This document shows positions 12,440-21,444 of a stretch of DNA of 64,000 nt, piece after piece. The notes under the pieces are model-generated. The model searched no databases, had not been told where the DNA came from, and worked only from the letters and a program-made list of their open reading frames with translations. Position 1 is the stretch's first letter. Each line of letters starts with the position of its first letter. Source of the stretch: JAFAXA01 sp963777325 (GTDB taxonomy: Bacteria > Pseudomonadota > Alphaproteobacteria > Acetobacterales > Acetobacteraceae); the NCBI GenBank assembly GCA_963777325.1, contig CAVZQE010000006.1:86850-150849 (forward strand), given 5' to 3'. The position numbers and the translations under genes are program-made.

Positions 12440-12518
12440 GTCGTTGCGAGGAGCGAAGCGAGAAAGCAATCCACAGCTGCGAGACGGCTGGGATGCTTCG
12501 CGGTCGGCTCGCAACGAC
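12440..12518. repeat. Dispersed palindromic intergenic repeat
   Basis: An imperfect inverted repeat is bounded by GTCGTTGCGAG at the left and CTCGCAACGAC at the right, with further GAAGC-rich complementary parts inside. Short palindromes of this type, carrying GAGCGAAGCGAG and GGATTGCTTCGC-like words, are common between genes in alphaproteobacteria. Only one copy was noticed here. Confidence 0.65.
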
Positions 12519-12567
12519 GGCGTATGAGTCGGCCTACAGAGAGCTGACAAGCCGTCGGGGGGACTTC

Positions 12568-13362
12568 GTGAGGAAGAAATCTGCGTTACCTTGTAGACAG
12601 CCCAGCTACTTGGATGCGCTGAATGATCCGCTTCTGCCGGAAGATCGGCGACTAGCCCTGCAGCTCGCGCGTACCGTGCATCAGTGCCAGAGAAAAAGAG
12701 AACTGACCCTTTCTCCTGCTGACTTTTCCGAGAAGCAGCACGCCCATGTACATGAGCTTCGGTGCATGAACTGCGGCAAAGAATTCGGCCAAGCGTCCTT
12801 ATTCTGTCGCGACTTCTGCAAGCAGCAAGCGAAACTCGTACGCTACGTCCGCAAAGCAATCTCTGAAAAACGGATCGCGAGCCCGGATGTACAGGAGGGC
12901 ATCGGAATAAAACTGTGGTTGCTAACGGGAGAGGGTTACCCAACGAGTGAGCGGTCCGTGCCAGAAAAGCGACGCAAGGAAATCTTTGAGCGCGATAGAT
13001 ACACGTGTTCACTTTGCGGAAGGCCTGCTGACCAAATGGATCACATTGCCGGCAACTCAGACGATCCCTCAAATCTCAGAGCGCTATGCGGCGAATGCAA
13101 TCGCAGAGGGGCTTTCCGGAATGCGCGGGAGCCTACAAGGGAAGAAGCCAAGAATTTCAAAAGTGCCTTTCTCGATATGGCGAAGCGAATCGCAGCGCCA
13201 GAGCCCACTCTCCCCTGCGACGATCCCGAGCGATGGGATAAGTCTTGGAGAGCCATCCGGAATTCGCGCCGTGAGCGATGTCGCGAGTTGGAGGAGGAGG
13301 CAGAAGGTGAATTCGAAGACATCGACGGCTATCTTCACGCAGCGATGCAGAAGGATGACTGA
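12568..13362 (+). CDS. HNH endonuclease-domain protein
   Basis: This is an intact frame, clearly AT-richer than its neighbours and with different codon use, which suggests transfer. The C-terminal half carries an HNH domain: FERDRYTCSLCGRPADQMDH, followed by SNLRALCGECNRRG, with paired CxxC zinc ligands and the DH catalytic step. A second CxxC pair occurs earlier (CMNCGKEF with FCRDFC). The tail is rich in Arg/Glu. I chose GTG 12568 because GGGGGA lies four bases upstream; an ATG at 12493 lies inside the dispersed repeat and is less likely. The gene stands alone beside the repeat. Nuclease activity is likely; its biological role (defence, mobile element, repair) is unknown. Confidence 0.75.
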   Translation: MRKKSALPCRQPSYLDALNDPLLPEDRRLALQLARTVHQCQRKRELTLSPADFSEKQHAHVHELRCMNCGKEFGQASLFCRDFCKQQAKLVRYVRKAISEKRIASPDVQEGIGIKLWLLTGEGYPTSERSVPEKRRKEIFERDRYTCSLCGRPADQMDHIAGNSDDPSNLRALCGECNRRGAFRNAREPTREEAKNFKSAFLDMAKRIAAPEPTLPCDDPERWDKSWRAIRNSRRERCRELEEEAEGEFEDIDGYLHAAMQKDD

Positions 13363-13450
13363 AGGGAGTTCGGGCAGCCCCGCAAAGGTCGGGGTTCGCC
13401 TCGTAGGTATCTGACGATAGTTCAGTCCTTGAGCCGCTCGCCGCGCTTCG

Positions 13451-14837
13451 TCAGTCCTCCAGGAAGATCTTGCCGGGATTCAGGATGCCGCGCGGGTCCA
13501 GCGTCGCCTTGATGGAGCGCATCACCGCCATCGCCTCCGCGCCGTGCTCGATCTCCAGGAACTCGCGCTTGCCCAAGCCCACGCCGTGCTCGCCGCTGCA
13601 ACAGCCGCCGAGCGCCAGCGCGCGGGCGACGATCTTCCGGTCCAGCGCCCAGGCCCGCTCCAGCCCGTCCGGCTCCGGCGGCACCAGGATCCGCGTGGAA
13701 ATTGCCGTCGCCGACATGGCCGACCATCGGCGCGAGCAAGGCCGGACGCGACGATGTCCGGCTTCGCGCCCAGGACCGCCTCGGCCAGCCGCGAGATCGG
13801 CACGATCGCGTCGGTGGTCGATGGCCGCGATGGCCCGGATGCAGCGCGAGCGCCGCCCAATAGGCGTCGTGCCGCGCCTGCCACAGCCTGTTGCGCGTCC
13901 TCCGTCTCGGTCGCCCAGCGGAAACCGCGCGCGCCAAAGCTCGGCGGCGATCTCCTCGGCCTGGGCGGCCTGCTCGGCCACGCCGGCGGGGTGCCGTGGA
14001 ACTCGAAGAACAGCGTCGGCGCGCGGCGAGGCCTTCGAGCTTCGAGTAGGCGATGCAGGCGCTCCATCTGCGCCTCGTCCAGCAGTTCGATGCGCGCGAG
14101 CGGGATGCCCGGCCTGCATCATCTCGATCACCGTCTCCACCGCGCCGCCAGCGTCGGGAACTGGCAGGTCGCGGCCGAGATCGCCTCCGGAATGCCATGC
14201 AGGCGCAAGCTGGATCTCGGTGATCATGCCGAGCGTGCCCTCGGAGCCGATGAGCAGCCGCGTCAGGTCGTAGCCGGTGGAGGACTTGCGCACCCGCCCG
14301 CCGGTGCGGATCATCCGGCCGTCCGCCAGCACCGCCGTCAGCCCCAGCACGTTCTCGCGGATGGTGCCGTAGCGCACCGCATTGGTGCCGCTGGCGCGGG
14401 TCGCGCACATGCCGCCGATGGTGCAGCGGCGTGCCCGGATCGACCGGGAAGAACAGGCCCTGGTCGCGCAGATGCTGGTTCAGCGGCTGCGCGGGTGACC
14501 CCCGCCTGGATGCGGCAATCCATGTCGGCGGCGTTGACTCGAGGATCCCGGTCATCCGCGTGAGATCGAGCGAGATGCCGCCGCGCACCGGCGTCACATG
14601 GCCTTCCAGCGAAGTTCCGCGCCGAACGGGGTCTCCGGCACGCGCTGCGCATGTGCACAAAGCAAGCAGGCCCGCGGCTTCCTCGGTGGACTCCGCGAAG
14701 ACGACGGCATCCGGCAGATGCGCACGGATGCGTAGCTTCGCCATGGCCATGATTTCCCGCAGGCTCTGGTTCACGCTGAACCGCTCGCCCAGGAACTCGC
14801 GGGCGGCGGCGATCACCTTGTCCACGTCTCGGGCCAT
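13451..14837 (-). CDS. FAD-linked oxidase, GlcD / D-lactate dehydrogenase (cytochrome) type, heavily frameshifted
   Basis: This enzyme oxidises a D-2-hydroxy acid with FAD. The PCMH FAD-binding domain is seen in HLPDAVVFAESTEEAAGLL, GGRVRKSSTGYDLTRLLIGS and EGTLGMITEIQLAPAW. The C-terminal cap domain ends with CCSGEHGVGLGKREFLEIEH and TLDPRGILNPGKIF. The expected length is about 460 residues. The start ATG 14837 has a strong AAGGAGGGA site. Around ten shifts are needed between 14660 and 13700, one of the densest in the window. Glycolate, D-lactate or another 2-hydroxy acid cannot be told apart here. Confidence 0.85.
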
Positions 14838-14990
14838 CGCTTGCGCTCCCTCCTTCAGCCCAGGATGCGGCCGCGAAGGCGGATGAGCAATGCCAAGGGG
14901 CGCGACCGGCGCCATTCTGTCCGACCGGGCCTTGTTATCGCGTGCGCCGATCCTCTCTAACATGCCTGGTCGATGCGAAGGAGACAGGCC

Positions 14991-15873
14991 ATGATCGACA
15001 TCAGCAGGGCCGGGACGTTCACGCTTGGCGGTCGCCGCGTGAAGCGCCTTGGCTACGGGGCCATGCAGCTCGCCGGACCGGGCGTGTTCGGGCCGCCAAG
15101 AGACCGGGAGGGCGCGGTCGCCGTGCTGCGCGAGGCGGTGGCGCGCGGCGTCAACCATATCGACACGAGCGACTTCTACGGCCCGCACATCACCAATCAG
15201 CTCATCCGCGAGGCGTTGCATCCCTATCCGGCCGATCTCGTGATCGTCACGAAGATCGGCGCCCGGCGCGGCGCGGACGGTTCGTGGAATCCGGCCTTCT
15301 CGCGCGAGGAACTGACCGAGGCGGTCCACGACAACCTCCGCAATCTCGGCCTCGACGCGCTCGACGTGGTCAACCTGCGCGTCATGTTCGGCATTCACGG
15401 CCCCGCCGAAGGCTCGATCGCGCCGCCGCTCGCAACGCTCGCCGACGCTTCAGCGCCAAGGCCTGGTCCGTCATATCGGCCTCAGCAACGTGACGCCGAA
15501 GCAGGTCGCCGAAGGGCGCGGCATCGCGGATATCGTCTGCGTGCAGAACCAGTACAATCTCGCCCACCGCGACGACGACGCGCTGATCGACGATCTCGCC
15601 GCCGCCGGCATCGCCTACGTGCCGTTCTTCCCGCTCGGCGGCTTCACGCCGCTGCAATCGGCCGCGCTGTCCGATGTCGCCGCGAAACTCGGCGCGACGC
15701 CCATGCAGGTGGCGCTCGCCTGGCTGCTCCAGCGCGCACCCAACATCCTGCTCATTCCCGGCACCTCGTCGGTCGGGCACCTGCGCGAGAATCTTGCGGC
15801 GGCCGACGTCGATCTCCCGCAGGACGCCCTGTCCGCGCTCGACCGGATCGCGGCGGCGCGCGCCCCGGCCTGA
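14991..15873 (+). CDS. Aldo/keto reductase, one frameshift
   Basis: This is an NADPH-dependent oxidoreductase of about 294 residues. The AKR barrel shows GGRRVKRLGYGAMQL, the active-site strand NHIDTSDFYGPH with catalytic Asp/Tyr, the Lys in LVIVTKIGARRG, and the NADP-binding end ILLIPGTSSVGHLRENL. The start ATG 14991 follows AAGGAGA. One extra base near 15448 shifts LATLAD into LQRQGLVRHIGLSNVTP. The stop is TGA 15871-15873, which is also the first stop in a 15-bp tandem repeat. The substrate is unknown. Confidence 0.88.
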
Positions 15874-15930
15874 AGCGTCCCGGCCTGAAGCGTCCCGGCC
15901 TGAAGCGTCCCGGCCTGAAGCGCCCCGGCC
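15866..15930. repeat. 15-bp tandem repeat at the end of the aldo/keto reductase gene
   Basis: The unit CGGCCTGAAGCGTCC is repeated four times (the last with one change), plus five bases of a fifth copy. The unit length is a multiple of three and each copy carries a TGA in the frame of the upstream gene, so copy number changes leave the protein end unchanged. It lies 70 bases before tRNA-Leu. Confidence 0.9.
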
Positions 15931-16000
15931 CCGATCCCAGGTTCCCGGACGCCTGGACGTGGCTGCCCTTTCTGTGGCATCGGAACGCCGAAGGCCGCAT

Positions 16001-16085
16001 GCGGGTGTGGTGGAATTGGTAGACGCGCCGGACTCAAAATCCGGTTCCGCAAGGAGTGTCGGTTCGACCCCGACCACCCGCACCA
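16001..16085 (+). tRNA. tRNA-Leu (anticodon CAA)
   Basis: The acceptor stem GCGGGTG pairs with CACCCGC. The anticodon loop is CTCAAAA with anticodon CAA, between CCGGA and TCCGG. A long variable arm is present, as expected for leucine, and the T arm is GTCGG-TTCGACC-CCGAC. The discriminator A and the CCA end are encoded. Confidence 0.96.
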
Positions 16086-16184
16086 GCGACGCTTCGTGGC
16101 GACCGCGAGCTGGCGGGTGTGGCCCCGCTTCCGATAGGGGTTTGCGTCCAATCCGGCCTTTCGCTATAGGGACGCCCGCGCCGA

Positions 16185-16261
16185 TCCCGGATAGCTCAGT
16201 TGGTAGAGCAAGCGGCTGTTAACCGCTCGGTCGTAGGTTCGAAGTCCTACTCCGGGAGCCA
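16185..16261 (+). tRNA. tRNA-Asn (anticodon GTT) with an extra base in the T-loop
   Basis: The acceptor stem TCCCGGA pairs with TCCGGGA. The D arm is GCTC-AGTTGGTA-GAGC, the anticodon loop CTGTTAA gives GTT, and CCA is encoded. The T-stem GTAGG/CCTAC encloses eight bases, TTCGAAGT, instead of the normal seven (TTCGAAT is expected). The extra G matches the +1 errors seen in neighbouring protein genes. Confidence 0.93.
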
Positions 16262-16317
16262 CGCACACAGTCCACGGCTGGAGGCGGATCGAGGCTCTGT
16301 TGCCGGATCGGACCCGC

Positions 16318-17463
16318 ATGGCGCATGAGCTGATCCTGACTGGCGGCCGGATCGTGCTTGCCGACGCCGTGATCGAGGGCACCGTCTTCGCGCGCGACGG
16401 CGTGATCGCGGATGTGCAGGCGGGCCGCGTCGGCCGCCGCCCTGGCGCTCGATTGCGGCGGCGACTACCTGATCCCCGGCATCGTGGACACCCACACCGA
16501 CAATCTGGAACGCCAGGTGCAGCCGCGCAGCAACGCGCGCTGGCCGTCCCGCTCCGCCCTCGTCGCCCACGACGCGCAATGCGCGGCGGCGGGGGTCACG
16601 ACCGTGCTCGACGCGCTCTGCCTCGGCGATCTCGGCTTCAAGGAAGGCCGCGCCCAGACCTGCCGCGACGGCGTCGCCGACCTCGATGCGTTGGCCGGCA
16701 CCGGCCTGCTCAAATCCGAGCATTTCCTGCATCTGCGCTGCGAGCAGCCGGCGGTGGACGTCGTGGCGCTGCTCGACCGGGTGGCCGACCATCCGCGCGT
16801 GCGCATGGTCAGCCTGATGGACCACAGCCCGGGCGTCGGCCAGTACGCCGACCTCACCTACTACGTCAGCCTCAAGCGCCGCGAGGGCGTGAGCCTCGAA
16901 GGCCATCGAGCGCCGCATCGCCGAACTGACCGAGCAGCGGGCGCGGCTGCGCTTGCCGAACCGCCGCGCCCTGCTCGGCCGGGTGGCGGGCCTCGGCATT
17001 CCGCTCGCCAGTCACGACGACCGCACGGAGGAAGAGATCGCCGAGAATGCGGCGGACGGCATCCGGATCAGCGAGTTCCCGGTGACGATGGCGGCGGCGA
17101 CGGGCGGCGAGGCGGGCCGGGATGCAGGTCGTCGCGGGGGCGCCCAACATCGTGCGCGGCGGCTCGCATTCGGGGAATGTCCGCGCCGCCGATCTTCTGC
17201 GGGCGGAGGCCGTGGACGCCTTCGCCTCCGACTACGTGCCGGCGAGCCTCGCCGAAGCCGCCTTCCTCGCCGCCTCCGGAGCGCACGGCATCGCGTTGCC
17301 GGCGGCGGTCGCCATGGTCACGGACCAGCCGGCGCGCATGGCGGGCCTGGCCGACCGGGGCCGGATCGCGGTGGGACTCCGGGCCGATCTGGCGCGCGTG
17401 CGGCTGCACGAGGGCATGCCGGTCATCCGCGCGGTGTGGCGCGCGGGCGAGCGCGTGGCGTGA
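16318..17463 (+). CDS. phnM: Alpha-D-ribose 1-methylphosphonate 5-triphosphate diphosphatase, frameshifted
   Basis: PhnM is an amidohydrolase that removes diphosphate in the C-P lyase pathway for phosphonate use. It shows the metal-binding start DYLIPGIVDTHTDNLERQV, SLMDHSPGVGQY, GIPLASHDDRTEE and the conserved end GAPNIVRGGSHSGNV with DYVPASLAEAAF. The length is about 380 residues, as usual. ATG 16318 (MAHELILTGGRIV) is preferred over an upstream TTG at 16300. Frameshifts lie near 16430, 16900 and 17115. The stop overlaps the next gene start (GTGA). Other phn genes are not in the window. Confidence 0.9.
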
Positions 17464-18206
17464 CCGGGGCGGCGCGCTTCGCCGTCTATTACGCGCCCCG
17501 GCCGGACGATCCGCTCGCCGCCGCCGGCGCTTCCTGGCTGGGGCGGGACGCCGAAACCAACGCTCCCGTTTCCACGCCGCCCTTCCCCGGCATGGCCGAG
17601 GTCACGGCGGAGGCGCGGCGCTACGGCTTTCACGCCACCCTGAAGCCGCCGATGCGCCTCGCGCCGGGCCGCGGCTGGCTCGCGCTGCGCGACGCCGCCG
17701 GGGCGCTCGCGTCCTCGCTCGCGCCGTTCGACGCTGCCGCCGCTCGCGGTCGCGAATGTCGGCGGCTTTCTGGCGCTGCGTGAGACGGCGCCGTGTCCCG
17801 CGCTGCAGTCGCTGGCCGACGCGGCGGTCGAGGCGCTCGATGGGTTCCGCGCGCCTCCGGACGAGAACGAGCTCGCGCGCCGCCGCCGCGCGGGACTGAC
17901 GCCGGAGACAGGAAGCGATGCTGCTGCGCTGGGGCTATCCGTATGTGTTGCGGGAGTGGTTCTTCCACATGACCCTGACCGCCCGGCTCACGGGGCCGGA
18001 CGCGGCCGCATGGCGGGAGAGGGCCGAGGCGCACTTCGCCCCGCTCGCTCGCCGCCCCGCGCCGGGTCGCCGATCTCTGCCTCTTTTCCCAGGCCGGGCC
18101 GGACCGTCCGTTCGTGCTGGCCGAACGCATTCCCTGCTCTCGGCGGCGCCGCGTAGCCTTCGCGCACGCCGCGCGCTATGCCGGGCGTCGCGCCAAGGGA
18201 GAGTGA
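17460..18206 (+). CDS. DUF1045 phosphonate-operon protein (2H phosphodiesterase-like), frameshifted
   Basis: This family is found almost only in phosphonate operons. The N-terminus ARFAVYYAPRPDDPL and the first H-x-T motif, YGFHATLKPPMRL, are visible. The second motif is FFHMTLTARL, giving the pair of HxT motifs of the 2H phosphoesterase fold. The GTG start overlaps the phnM stop by four bases. At least three frameshifts occur (about 17745, 17910 and 18050). After the last shift the frame stops at TGA 18204-18206; the exact C-terminus is less certain than the rest. Confidence 0.82.
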
Positions 18207-18209
18207 CCG

Positions 18210-18468
18210 ATGCGAGCCATCTTCGTGCAGATCAAATGCGAACTCGGGCAAGGCCTACGCGGTCGCGCAGGAGGCGGCCGACACGATCGAGGAGATGTCG
18301 GAACTCTATTCCACCTCCGGCCAGTTCGATCTGCTCGGCAAGTTCTATCTCGAAACCGGCCAGGACGTCGGTCGGTTCGTGACCGAGAAGGTGCAGTCCC
18401 TGCCCGGCGTGCGCGATACCTACACGCTGATCACCTTCAACGCCTTCACCTCGGCGCGCGGCGCGTGA
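18210..18468 (+). CDS. Stand-alone Lrp/AsnC ligand-binding (RAM) domain protein, one frameshift
   Basis: This protein of about 85 residues corresponds to the RAM domain of Lrp-type regulators without the DNA-binding helix-turn-helix. It shows MRAIFVQIKCELG, then MSELYSTSGQFDLLGKFYLE, ending in LPGVRDTYTLITFNAF. ATG 18210 follows AAGGGAGAG and lies three bases after the DUF1045 stop, so it may be in the phn operon. One extra base lies near 18243. Single RAM proteins can bind amino acids or modulate full-length Lrp proteins; which applies here is unknown. Confidence 0.8.
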
Positions 18469-18562
18469 GAAGTCCGCGCGCGCAAACCGGGTTGCCAAAC
18501 CGCCGCCGCTCGCTTCATCTGCCGTCCCCGCCCGACCGGACAGCGTGGAAGGCACGGCCCCC

Positions 18563-18904
18563 ATGGCGCAGACCATCGCGTTTGACGACTTCCAGCGCAT
18601 CGACATCCGCGTCGGCACGATCGTGGATGCGCGGCCCTTCCCCGAGGCCCGCAAGCCCGCCTACAAGCTGCAGATCGATTTCGGCCCGGAGATCGGGGTC
18701 AAGCGCTCCTCGGCGCAGATCACGGAGCATTACAAGCCGGACCAGCTGATCGGCCGCCAGGTCTGCGCCGTCGTCAACTTCCCGCCCCGCCGGATCGGCC
18801 CGTTCGAGAGCGAGGTGCTGACGCTCGGCCTGCCGGACGAGGACGGCGCGGTCGTGCTGATCCGGCCGGATTTCCACCTGCCCGAAGGCGGAAAGCTGTT
18901 CTGA
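18563..18904 (+). CDS. csaA: CsaA-like tRNA-binding (OB-fold) protein
   Basis: This intact protein of 113 residues consists of a single EMAP-II/Trbp111-type OB domain, with DIRVGTIVDARPFPEARKPA and the conserved KRSSAQITEHY and VVNFPPRRIGPFESEVL segments. Family members act as homodimers that bind tRNA and have been given chaperone or secretion roles. ATG 18563 is chosen as the first codon of family similarity. TGA overlaps the gpt start (TGATG), so the two genes are co-transcribed. Confidence 0.9.
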   Translation: MAQTIAFDDFQRIDIRVGTIVDARPFPEARKPAYKLQIDFGPEIGVKRSSAQITEHYKPDQLIGRQVCAVVNFPPRRIGPFESEVLTLGLPDEDGAVVLIRPDFHLPEGGKLF

Positions 18905-19396
18905 TGGCGATCCACTACTACACGGTCACCTGGGACCAGCTGCACCGCGACGCCCGCGCGCTCGCGTGGCGGCTGATCGACAGGGGTCCGTTCGAGGGCA
19001 TCGTCGCGGTCACGCGCGGCGGCCTGATCCCGGCCGCGATCATCGCGCGCGAGCTCGATTGCCGGCTGGTCGAGAGCGTCTCGGTCGTCACCTACGAGGA
19101 GGAGGACCGGGGCGTGCCGGTCGTCACCAAGCCCGCGGCGGCGGCCGGCGACGGCACCGGCTTTGTCATCGTCGACGACCTGGTCGATACCGGCACGACC
19201 GCCCGCACCGTGCGGGCGCTGATGCCGAAGGCGCATTTCGCGACGCGTCTACGCCAAGCCCGCCGGCCGGCCGCTCGTGGACACCTTCATCACCGAGGTC
19301 TCCCAGAATACCTGGATCCTGTTCCCCTGGGATACCGAGCCGCAATTCGTGCCGCCGCTCGCCAAGCGCGGCAACGGTTCCCCCGGCGAGACTTAA
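18904..19396 (+). CDS. gpt: Xanthine(-guanine) phosphoribosyltransferase, one frameshift
   Basis: This enzyme joins PRPP to xanthine or guanine in purine salvage. The PRPP-binding motif FVIVDDLVDTGTTART is at about residues 83-98, and the basic N-terminal loop VAVTRGGLIPAAIIAREL is typical. The C-terminus TWILFPWDTEPQFVPPL is characteristic of the Gpt branch. One extra base near 19250 moves the frame from MPKAHFAT to VYAKPAGRPLVDTF. The length is about 163 residues. The stop TAA 19394-19396 is only 11 bases from the convergent CNNM gene. Confidence 0.93.
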
Positions 19397-19407
19397 GGCA
19401 TGCGCCC

Positions 19408-20707
19408 TCAGGCTTCCGCCGCCGGCTCCCGGCTGGCCCGGACCATGGCAACCCGCCGCCCATCCATCGCCAGGATCTCGAACCGCCAGCCGGCGAACAC
19501 GAGGCGGTCCCCGGCCTGCGGCACGCGCCGCAGCAGCGCCAGCAGCAATCCGGCCAGCGTGTGATAGCTGCCCTCGGACGGCAGCGCCGGCAGACCGAGC
19601 CGGGCCTTCAGCTCGTCCACCGGCATCATGCCGTCGATCTCCATGGCCGCATCCGCGCCGAGCGGCCCGGCCTCCGCCGAGTGCGAGGTGTCCGCCGGGT
19701 CGCCCACGATCGCCTCCAGCACGTCGGCGGCCGTGACCACGCCCTCGAAGCTGCCGTACTCGTCCATCACCAGGGCGAGGCCGAACGTGTCGCCCTTCAG
19801 CCGCTCCAGCGCGTCGAGCGCCGTCACCGTGTCCGGCACGACGAGCGGCTGGCGCAGCGACGCGGCCACCGACAGCGCCTCGCCCGCAAGCAGGCGGTCC
19901 AGCAAATCCTTCGCCTGCACGACGCCGACCACGTTGTCGACCTCGCCCTCGCAGACGACGAAGCGGGAATACGGGGCGCCGGTCACGGTGTCGATGATCT
20001 CGCGCGGCGGGTCGGTGCGGTCGATCCAGACGATCTCGGTGCGCGGGGTCATGATGGCCCGCACGGGCTTGTCGGCGAGGCGGAGGATGCGCTCGATCAT
20101 GTCGCGCTCCTCGACCTCCAGCACGCCCGCCTGCGCGCCCTCGGCGAGCAGCGCCTTCAGCTCCTCCTCCGTGATCGTCTTTTGCGGCTGGCGATGCAGT
20201 CCGAATACCCGGAGCACGAGCGCGGAGGACCGGCTCAGCGTCCAGACCACGGGGCTCGCGATCCGGGCGAGGCCGGCGAGCGGCTGGGCCACCCGCGCCG
20301 CGATCGCTTCCGGGGATCGGAGCGCGAGCTGCTTCGGCACGAGCTCGCCGAAGATCATCGTGAGATAGGTGATCACCACCACGACGAAGGCGAGCGACGC
20401 CGACTCGGCGAACGGCGCGAACGGCGGGATAGCGGCCGAGCCAGGCGGCGATGTGCGACGCTAGCCGGGCACCGCCGAACACGCCGGCGAGGATGCCGAC
20501 GAGCGTGATGCCGACCTGCACGGTCGGGAAGAAGCGCTGCGGATCGTCCGCGAGTTCGCGGGCAAGCCCCGCCCCGCGCGCGCCGCTGCTCTCCATCACG
20601 AGCAGCCGTGCCCGGCGCGCCGAAACCAGGGCGAGCTCGCTCATCGAGAACACGCCGTTCAGCACGATGAGGATCAGGATGACGACTATCTCGATCGCGA
20701 TGCTCAT
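19408..20707 (-). CDS. CNNM/CorC-type membrane protein (hemolysin family), one frameshift
   Basis: This is a DUF21 membrane domain (three to four helices, starting IEIVVILILIVLNGVFSMSE), then two CBS domains (IMTPRTEIVWIDRTD; DTFGLALVMDEYGSFEGVVT), then a CorC_HlyC domain at the C-terminus (GLPALPSEGSYHTLAGLLLA). Such proteins are linked to Mg2+/Co2+ transport in the inner membrane. The length is about 432 residues. The start is ATG 20707. One frameshift near 20432 lies in DUF21. It is a single gene, convergent with gpt. Confidence 0.88.
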
Positions 20708-20906
20708 CAGGGTGGCGTTGCCGCTCCTCGCGCCATGGCTGGAGCGGCCACCATAGCCCGCCCGCCCGCAATCCCGAACCCCGACTTGCCACGGGGCTTG
20801 CGGCGTGGCCGACATCACGGGGCCAGGGACATCTTTGCCGGCCGGGGTTGGGACACCCGCTCGGATCGGGTAGAGCATGGAGACAACAGAACCCGGGGGA
20901 ATGCCG

Positions 20907-21406
20907 ATGACTCAACGTCTGCCGCTGCTCGCGATCCTGCTCGGGGTTCTCGGCCTCCTCCCGTTCATCGTCTTCGGCATCGGTTCCGTGATCGTGGACC
21001 CGTACCGGGCCCGGTTCATGTTCTTCGGGCTGATGGGCTGGACGCCGCCGTGGTCCTTTCCTTCACCGGCGGCGTGCATTGGGGCTTCGCGCTCGCCGCT
21101 CCAGGAAGACGGCCTGATGCAGAACCCGCGGGTCGAGCGGCTGCGTCTTGCTGCTCGGCGTCGTGCCCGGGCTGATCGGCTGGGGGGCGCTGCTCACCGG
21201 TCATCGCGCTGCCGGCCTGGGTCGGGCTGCTGGTGATGATGGCGGGCTACGTGGTGACGGCCTCGGTCGAGAATCGCGCCGCCCGGCGCGGCCTCGTTCC
21301 CACCCACTACGTCTGGATGAGGTGGGGGCTGACGGCGCTGGTCATCGCGATGCTCATTACCGTGACGGTGCTGCGGGTGCTCGCCCAGCACATCGTCCTC
21401 TTCTGA
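20907..21406 (+). CDS. DUF3429 membrane protein, frameshifted
   Basis: This is an inner-membrane protein of about 165 residues with five predicted helices: LLAILLGVLGLLPFIVFG, AVVLSFTGGVHWGFALA, LLLGVVPGLIGWGALL, VGLLVMMAGYVVTASV and LVIAMLITVTVLRVLA. The motif SFTGGVHWG is the DUF3429 signature. The start ATG 20907 is preferred over 20901 because GGGGGA lies six bases before it. Frameshifts lie near 21045, 21100, 21150 and 21200. Function is unknown. Confidence 0.8.
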
Positions 21407-21413
21407 CGTCCTC

Positions 21414-21431
21414 CGGGGCCGCGCGGCCCCG
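21414..21431. terminator. Bidirectional hairpin between convergent genes
   Basis: This is an 18-bp perfect palindrome, CGGGGCCGCGCGGCCCCG, placed eight bases after the DUF3429 stop and 13 bases after (on the other strand) the holin-lysozyme stop. There is no T-run, so termination efficiency is uncertain, but position and symmetry fit a shared terminator. Confidence 0.6.
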
Positions 21432-21444
21432 AAGCAAGCTGCCG

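Noticed and set aside
12440..12518. Rho-independent terminator of the methyltransferase operon
   Set aside because: It is a long imperfect palindrome without T-run and resembles known dispersed intergenic repeats.
15866..15930. Possible CRISPR array
   Set aside because: The 15-bp units are directly adjacent, with no spacers.
18904..20508. A plus-strand frame of over 500 codons running from gpt through the CNNM gene
   Set aside because: It is gpt up to the frame change, then antisense shadow of the CNNM gene.
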